Assembly (NCBI RefSeq): GCF_016809835.1
Contig: NZ_JAFBIL020000001.1
Coordinates: forward strand, 744,001-808,000
DNA: 64,000 nt
Origin: Massilia soli
GTDB taxonomy: Bacteria > Pseudomonadota > Gammaproteobacteria > Burkholderiales > Burkholderiaceae_D
Reading direction: 5' to 3'
Below, in pieces: positions 59,260-64,000 of this stretch. The notes below the pieces were generated by a model. The model was not told the DNA's origin. It saw only the letters and a list, made by a program, of their open reading frames with translations, and did not search any database. Both the position numbers and the translations under genes were made by a program. The number at the start of each line of letters is the position of its first letter. The first letter of the stretch is position 1.

Positions 59260-59408
59260 TCAAGGCCCAAACAGGTCGATGACCCGTCCCACGGCGTGGT
59301 CGACCATTTCCTCGATGCCCGCCGGCTTGCAAGAGCGCGGCAGCGGCGGGAAGACGATCCCCCATCTCCGCTACCGCCGTCATGTTGCGCAACTGCGCCT
59401 TATGTGGC
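59260..59408 (-). pseudogene. ubiX: ubiX remnant (C-terminal end of flavin prenyltransferase), frameshifted
   Basis: Directly after the grxD stop the minus strand reads HKAQLRNMTAVAEMG, the characteristic UbiX block near the C-terminus. After a run of five G (59342-59346) the reading continues one frame over as GIVFPPLP, then KPAGIEEMVDHAVGRVI, ending DLFGP and a stop at 59260. Both parts match the last about 50 residues of UbiX in order. The first about 150 codons are missing and the frame is broken. UbiX makes prenyl-FMN for UbiD; an intact copy must be elsewhere if the pathway works. Confidence 0.82.
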
Positions 59409-59410
59409 GA

Positions 59411-59722
59411 TCAGCCGTCGATCAGGGACTTGAGTTCACCGGAGGCGAACATCTCGTTCATGATGTCGGAACCGCCGATGAATTCGCCCTTGATGTAAAG
59501 CTGGGGAATGGTTGGCCAGTTCGAGTATTCCTTGATGCCCTGGCGGACTTCAGGATCTTCCAGCACGTTGACGGTGGCGATGTTCTCGACGCCGCAGGCC
59601 TTCAGGATCTGGATCGCGCGGCCGGAAAAGCCGCACTGCGGGAACTGGGCGGTGCCCTTCATGAACAGCACCACAGGGGTGCTGGACACGGTTTCTTTAA
59701 TCCAGGTTTGTACGTCGCTCAT
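59411..59722 (-). CDS. grxD: Monothiol glutaredoxin
   Basis: Grx4-type glutaredoxin of 103 residues from the ATG at 59722 (GAGGCAG upstream). It has the monothiol active site C-G-F-S in [16 protein letters not shown], then [19 protein letters not shown]. It binds and transfers [2Fe-2S] clusters. Longer in-frame starts run antisense or upstream through the repeat region and are not credible. In related Burkholderiales grxD usually sits between prmC and ubiX; here tex is upstream and only a ubiX fragment is downstream. Confidence 0.95.
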   Translation of the reverse strand: MSDVQTWIKETVSSTPVVLFMKGTAQFPQCGFSGRAIQILKACGVENIATVNVLEDPEVRQGIKEYSNWPTIPQLYIKGEFIGGSDIMNEMFASGELKSLIDG

Positions 59723-59792
59723 GGCTGCCTCAGTGAAAAAATGAATGGATGGCGTGCATTTTATAAGAAATCGACGCTGAAGGCCGGGCGGG

Positions 59793-59872
59793 CGTCGTTC
59801 CCGCGAAAGCGGGAACCCATGCATTGCTATCTTGAACACGTTGGATGGGTTCCCGCCTGCGCGGGAACGACG
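59793..59872. repeat. Pair of inverted GTTCCCGC palindromic repeats
   Basis: Unit 1 (59793-59819) reads CGTC-GTTCCCGC-GAAA-GCGGGAAC-CCA. Unit 2 (59846-59872) is the opposite orientation, TGG-GTTCCCGC-CTGC-GCGGGAAC-GACG, after a 26-bp spacer. Together they form a BIME-like pair in the gap between tex and grxD. A third unit is at 52019-52044. Confidence 0.88.
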
Positions 59873-59877
59873 TGGTG

Positions 59878-62220
59878 TTATCCCTTCAACTTGGCGAACG
59901 CCGCCGCCATGCTGCCGCCAATCGGCGCCGGCTGCTTGTTCTGGTGCTGGGCCAGGCGTTTGCCGTCGGTGCGGTCGCCGCGCTGCTCCGGTTTCGAGCC
60001 AGCCTGGGGCGCGCTGTCGGTCAGGCGCATCGTCAGCGCGATGCGCTTGCGTTTCGGATCGACTTCCAGCACCTTGACCCTGACCACCTGCCCCGCCTTG
60101 ACCACCGTGTGCGGGTCCTTGACGAAGGTGTTCGACAGCGCCGAAATATGCACCAGCCCGTCCTGGTGCACGCCGATATCGACAAACGCGCCGAACGCCG
60201 CGACGTTGGTCACCACGCCTTCCAGGATCATGTCCGGACGCAGGTCGCTGATTTCCTCGACACCTTCCTTGAAGGTCGCGGTGGTAAATTCCGGACGCGG
60301 GTCGCGGCCCGGCTTTTCCAGTTCCTTGATGATGTCGGTAATCGTCGGCACGCCGAATTTCTCGTCCGCATAACGCGACGGCGTCAGCGTCTTGAGCAGC
60401 GACGCGTCGCCGATCACCGCCTTCATGTCCTTCTTGATGTCGGCCAGGATCTTCTCGACCACGGGATACGATTCCGGGTGCACCGCCGATGCGTCCAGCG
60501 GGTTGTCGCCGTTCATCACGCGCAGGAAGCCGGCGGCTTGCTCGAAGGTCTTGTCGCCCAGCCGCGGCACCGACTTGAGCGCCGCGCGCGAGGTGAACGC
60601 GCCCTTCATGTCGCGGTACGACACGATTGCTTGCGCAACGCTGGCCGATAGGCCGGACACGCGCGCCAGCAGCGGCGCCGATGCCGTATTGACGTCGACG
60701 CCGACCGCGTTGACGCAATCCTCGACGACGGCATCGAGCGAGCGCGCCAGCTGGGTTTGCGACACATCGTGCTGGTACTGGCCCACGCCGATCGATTTCG
60801 GATCGATCTTCACCAGTTCGGCCAGCGGGTCTTGCAGGCGGCGCGCGATCGATACCGCGCCGCGCAGCGAGACATCCATGTCCGGCAGTTCGCGCGAAGC
60901 GAATTCGGACGCCGAGTAGACCGACGCGCCCGCTTCGGAGACGACAATCTTGGTCAGCTTCAGTTCCGGCCGCTGCTTGATCAGGTCCTGTGCCAGCTTG
61001 TCGGTTTCGCGCGAAGCCGTGCCGTTACCGATCGAGATCAGCGACACATTGTGCTCTGCCGCCAGGTTACCCAGCAGATGGAGCGCGCCGTCCCAGTCGT
61101 TTTTCGGCTGGTGCGGGTAAATGACGGCCGTGTCGACCACCTTGCCGGTGGCGTCGACCACGGCTACCTTGACGCCGGTGCGCAGGCCCGGGTCGAGGCC
61201 CATGGTGGCGCGCGGGCCGGCCGGGGCCGCCAGCAGCAGCGCTTTCAGGTTGAGCGCGAACACATTGATGGCGTCGAGCTCGGACTTTTCGCGCAGCGCG
61301 CCCATCAGCTCGGTTTCGAGGTGCATGAAGCTTTTTACGCGCCAGGTCCAGCGGGCCGTGTCGGCCAGCCATTTGTCGGCCGGGCGGCCCAGGTTCTTGA
61401 TGCCGGCGGCGGCCGCGATGCGCCCTTCGCACGGGTTGTGCGGCGCGTCCCACTTCGGCTTTTCGGCTTCGGTGTCGAGGCGCATGATTACGTCGAGCAC
61501 GCCTTCGCGGCGGCCGCGCAGCAGCGCCAGCGCACGGTGCGAAGGAATCGTGGAAATGGTTTCGGAGTAATCGAAGTAATCGGCGAACTTCTCGCCTTCG
61601 TCCTGCTTGCCTTCGACCACTTTCGACTCGACGATCGCGTGATCCTTGACGTATTCACGCAACGATTGCAGCAGGGCCGCGTCTTCGGCGAAACGTTCCA
61701 TCAGGATCTGGCGCGCGCCGTCGAGGGCCGCCTTGGTATCGGGCACGCCCGGGTTGTTGCCGTCGTCGGTGGTAAACGCGTCGCGCAGGAACTTGCCCGC
61801 TTCGGTTTCCGGCGTCAGGGCCGGATCGGCAAGCAGCGCTTCGGCCAGCGGCGCCAGGCCGGCTTCGATGGCGATTTGCGCCTTGGTGCGGCGTTTCTGC
61901 TTGTAGGGCAGGTACAAGTCTTCAAGGCGGGTCTTGTCTTCGGCCATGGCGATCGCCTGCATCAGCGCCGGGGTCATCTTGTTTTGCTCGGTGATCGACG
62001 CGATGATCGCGGCGCGCCGGTCTTCCAGCTCGCGCAGGTAGCGCAGGCGCTCTTCGAGCAGGCGCAGCTGGATGTCGTCCAGTCCGCCGGTCGCTTCCTT
62101 GCGATAGCGTGCGATAAAAGGCACAGTGGCGCCTTCGTCGAGCAGGGCGATGGCGGCGGCGACCTGCACCGGCTTGGCGGCAAGTTCGAGGGCGAGACGT
62201 TGTTCGATAGAAGGCAGCAT
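59878..62220 (-). CDS. tex: Tex-family RNA-binding transcription accessory protein
   Basis: Nucleic-acid-binding protein of 780 residues from the ATG at 62220. The order is: N-terminal Tex helices ([20 protein letters not shown]), YqgF-like RNase H fold ([20 protein letters not shown]), helix-hairpin-helix ([20 protein letters not shown]), and a C-terminal S1 domain ([20 protein letters not shown]). Length matches E. coli YhgF (773). An upstream in-frame start at 62262 has no family sequence. Confidence 0.95.
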   Translation of the reverse strand: MLPSIEQRLALELAAKPVQVAAAIALLDEGATVPFIARYRKEATGGLDDIQLRLLEERLRYLRELEDRRAAIIASITEQNKMTPALMQAIAMAEDKTRLEDLYLPYKQKRRTKAQIAIEAGLAPLAEALLADPALTPETEAGKFLRDAFTTDDGNNPGVPDTKAALDGARQILMERFAEDAALLQSLREYVKDHAIVESKVVEGKQDEGEKFADYFDYSETISTIPSHRALALLRGRREGVLDVIMRLDTEAEKPKWDAPHNPCEGRIAAAAGIKNLGRPADKWLADTARWTWRVKSFMHLETELMGALREKSELDAINVFALNLKALLLAAPAGPRATMGLDPGLRTGVKVAVVDATGKVVDTAVIYPHQPKNDWDGALHLLGNLAAEHNVSLISIGNGTASRETDKLAQDLIKQRPELKLTKIVVSEAGASVYSASEFASRELPDMDVSLRGAVSIARRLQDPLAELVKIDPKSIGVGQYQHDVSQTQLARSLDAVVEDCVNAVGVDVNTASAPLLARVSGLSASVAQAIVSYRDMKGAFTSRAALKSVPRLGDKTFEQAAGFLRVMNGDNPLDASAVHPESYPVVEKILADIKKDMKAVIGDASLLKTLTPSRYADEKFGVPTITDIIKELEKPGRDPRPEFTTATFKEGVEEISDLRPDMILEGVVTNVAAFGAFVDIGVHQDGLVHISALSNTFVKDPHTVVKAGQVVRVKVLEVDPKRKRIALTMRLTDSAPQAGSKPEQRGDRTDGKRLAQHQNKQPAPIGGSMAAAFAKLKG

Positions 62221-62487
62221 GGGGTCAATCTGAGGTGAGTCGAGCCCGTGATGATTACGCAATCAGGGCGAATGCGCCAGTCTTGACAGCCACAGGTGCG
62301 TGTGCACGGTTGTCAATCGGGCAACACGATGGGCCGGATTTGATTTAACATCGATTGATCAAAGGCAAGGAATCACCCGCGCCGACGATTTATAGGTGTG
62401 AAAGAGAACAGACCACGACAGCGCGAATGTTAGATAATATCGGTTGTTGTCGTTTTTGATACGGCCTTTACAGAACAAGTACAGACG

Positions 62488-64000
62488 ATGGAATTTACGC
62501 GCGAAGAACACCGCGAAATAGCGACGGCGGCGCCCCGCCCCGCCAGCCCTGCGCCCGCCCTTCCTGCGCCCGTGGCGAGCTGGCTGCAGCGTGTCGAGGC
62601 GGCAGCGCACCCGCAGCCGCGGCTCACGGCCGAGATCAAAGACCCGAAAATTACCCAGTACCGCTTCGTGTACGTGCTCGCCCCGACCAGCGGCGGCCGC
62701 CACGTGGCCCTGTGCCTGTGCAAGGCGCGCCTGCGCCCGACCGGCGACGTGGCCGCGGCCAGCCCGGTCAGCGAAGTGTTTTCGCTGCTGTCGGCGCCGC
62801 CGACCTACCTGGAAGGCGACGACGAAGACCTGGTACGGTTCTTTATTGCCATGCGCAGCGGCGCGGCCTCGGCCGGCGGCGGCGCCACCGAACCGAAGGG
62901 CAAGGTTGGCGCGATCCTGCTGCAAATGTTGCTGGAACAAGACAAACTGCTGTGGGCAAATTCGTGGGCCGACATGGCCAACGGCCTGATTTACCCGCTC
63001 AAGGCCGGCGCCGAGCGCGCCGCGAACCTGGTGTGGCGCGACGAGGGCCGCACGGCCCGCCTCGGCTGGCAAGTGCAGCCGCCCAACGGCGCGACCCATA
63101 CCGCCGCCGACCAGATCGATTACATGTTGCCGACCGACCCGCCGTGGTACATCGACAACTTGTCATGCGGTCCGCTGGCGCTGAACCGCGGCGGCGTCGA
63201 CATCTCGCTGGCCGAGCTGCAGGCGCTGGTGGCCCAGGCCCCCGCCCTGACCGGCAACGACAAGAAGCGTGTTTCCCAGTTGCTGCTGGCGCATGGCCTG
63301 CAGCAGCTGATGCCGCTGCCGCAGCCGCTGACCCAGCGCCTGCGCGATGACGTCGCGCCGCGTCCGGTATTGCTGCTCGATAGCGTGTCGCTTCCTGACG
63401 GCAACACCACCCGTTGGCACGACTTCGCGGTGCTCTCCTATGACTACGATGGCGAGCGGGTGTCGTTCGACCCGGCGCAGCGGGTGGTGCGCCAGATCGG
63501 CGACGTTACCGAAATCATCGCCCGCGATAGTGCCGCCGAAGCGGCGGCGCTGGCCCAGCTGGCCGAACTCGGCTTCCACAAGCCTGCCACCGCGCCATTG
63601 AACGGCCTGGCCGGCGCGCTGCAGCTGGAAAGCCAGGCGCACTGGCTGCGCTTCGCCGCCGACGGCCTCGACACGCTCCCGGATCACGGCTGGCAGCTGG
63701 TCAAGTCGCCGAAATACCGCTACGACGTGGTCGCGGTCGAGGACTGGTACGCCGACATCGACGAGCCGGCCGAAGCCGGCAACGCCTGGTTCGAACTTGA
63801 GCTGGGCATCGTGGTCAACCAGAAGCGGGTGCCGCTGTTGCCGGTGCTGGTGCAGCTGATCCGCGGCGCGCCAAGCGACTTCGACGCCGAGGTGCTGGCT
63901 GCGCACGCCGATGTCGACCAGATGCTGGCCACCCTGCCCGATGGCTTGCGCGTGGCGCTGCCGTGGGGCCGCCTCAAGCCGATCCTCGGCACGCTGGGCG
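62488..64000 (+). CDS. Probable SNF2/DEAD-type helicase, N-terminal part (open at window end)
   Basis: The frame from the ATG at 62488 stays open for over 500 codons to the window edge. The visible part reads MEFTREEHREIATAAPRPAS, then YRFVYVLAPTSGGRHVALCLC, PWYIDNLSCGPLALNRGGVD, LAHGLQQLMPLPQPL and FAVLSYDYDGERVSFDP. It resembles the long N-terminal region of bacterial SNF2-family helicases encoded in Oxalobacteraceae. The ATPase motifs would be beyond the window, so the class is inferred. AT-rich sequence with GATAAT at 62433-62438 lies upstream. Confidence 0.6.
   Translation, partial: MEFTREEHREIATAAPRPASPAPALPAPVASWLQRVEAAAHPQPRLTAEIKDPKITQYRFVYVLAPTSGGRHVALCLCKARLRPTGDVAAASPVSEVFSLLSAPPTYLEGDDEDLVRFFIAMRSGAASAGGGATEPKGKVGAILLQMLLEQDKLLWANSWADMANGLIYPLKAGAERAANLVWRDEGRTARLGWQVQPPNGATHTAADQIDYMLPTDPPWYIDNLSCGPLALNRGGVDISLAELQALVAQAPALTGNDKKRVSQLLLAHGLQQLMPLPQPLTQRLRDDVAPRPVLLLDSVSLPDGNTTRWHDFAVLSYDYDGERVSFDPAQRVVRQIGDVTEIIARDSAAEAAALAQLAELGFHKPATAPLNGLAGALQLESQAHWLRFAADGLDTLPDHGWQLVKSPKYRYDVVAVEDWYADIDEPAEAGNAWFELELGIVVNQKRVPLLPVLVQLIRGAPSDFDAEVLAAHADVDQMLATLPDGLRVALPWGRLKPILGTLG

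Noticed and set aside
59411-60718. A long minus-strand frame ending as grxD, suggesting a larger glutaredoxin fusion
   Set aside because: The extra N-terminal part is an out-of-frame reading of tex and the repeat region; the ATG at 59722 has a good ribosome site and gives a standard-length Grx4.

Overview
The window looks like a chromosomal segment of a high-GC betaproteobacterium of the Burkholderiales, most likely family Oxalobacteraceae (Massilia, Duganella or Janthinobacterium type). The evidence is a PEP-CTERM protein, the divergent lppC/rsmI pair, a liu leucine-degradation set with a MerR-type LiuR, grxD with a ubiX trace behind it, and consistently GC-rich third positions. Species cannot be fixed from the sequence alone. 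I see no prophage, insertion sequence, rRNA or CRISPR array. There is one tRNA.

Layout. 0-4.1 kb: start of yraN, a LppC/LpoA-like lipoprotein, rsmI, a TonB-like anchored protein, tRNA-Pro(TGG) and a PEP-CTERM protein. 4.1-14.8 kb, all on the minus strand: one tight nine-gene run, liuB-liuC-bioA-bioF-bioD-bioB-liuD-(ghrA-like)-liuE. The four biotin genes sit between the carboxyltransferase and biotin-carrier subunits of the biotin-dependent methylcrotonyl-CoA carboxylase. A LiuR-type operator lies upstream, inside the coding sequence of a YchJ-family gene. 15.3-18.2 kb: amino-acid permease, a repeat cluster and dadA. 18.3-29.2 kb: a serine hydrolase, then a peptidoglycan-scavenging cluster (GntR regulator, murQ, AmpG-like permease, nagX, DigH-like glycosidase lipoprotein, sugar kinase, AmiD-like amidase, LysR regulator, VanX-like dipeptidase). 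29.2-30.9 kb: four small housekeeping-type genes. 31-39 kb: an RND efflux operon, a degenerate esterase coupled to a small membrane protein, and a divergent LysR regulator. 39-42 kb: yciH, dacB and a fused SpmA/SpmB membrane protein. 42.3-48.2 kb: orphan peptide-binding protein, large TonB-dependent receptor and LD-carboxypeptidase. 48.2-50.2 kb: small genes. 50.2-58.0 kb: acyl-CoA dehydrogenase, SDR, thiolase, aceK, liuA, liuR and a divergent metallo-hydrolase, with two more LiuR-type operators. 58-64 kb: a small DNA-binding regulator, a 56-residue ORF, a ubiX remnant, grxD, tex and the open 5' part of a probable SNF2-type helicase gene.

How the genes work together. LiuA, LiuB/LiuD, LiuC and LiuE convert isovaleryl-CoA to acetyl-CoA and acetoacetate. 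The bio genes can supply the cofactor of LiuB/LiuD, and thiolase and AceK connect the products to acetyl-CoA and the glyoxylate branch point. The two liu blocks have the same orientation, carry the same operator type, and are about 35 kb apart. The material between them is rich in wall-recycling functions: DadA, MurQ, AmiD, VanX-like, DigH-like, PBP4 and LdcA.

The observations most worth following are the bio-in-liu operon, the three LiuR-type operators, the ubiX remnant behind grxD, a repeat family with 33- and 47-nt forms, the esterase that has lost its Ser and His, the SpmAB-DacB pairing, and a nested inverted repeat ahead of dadA.
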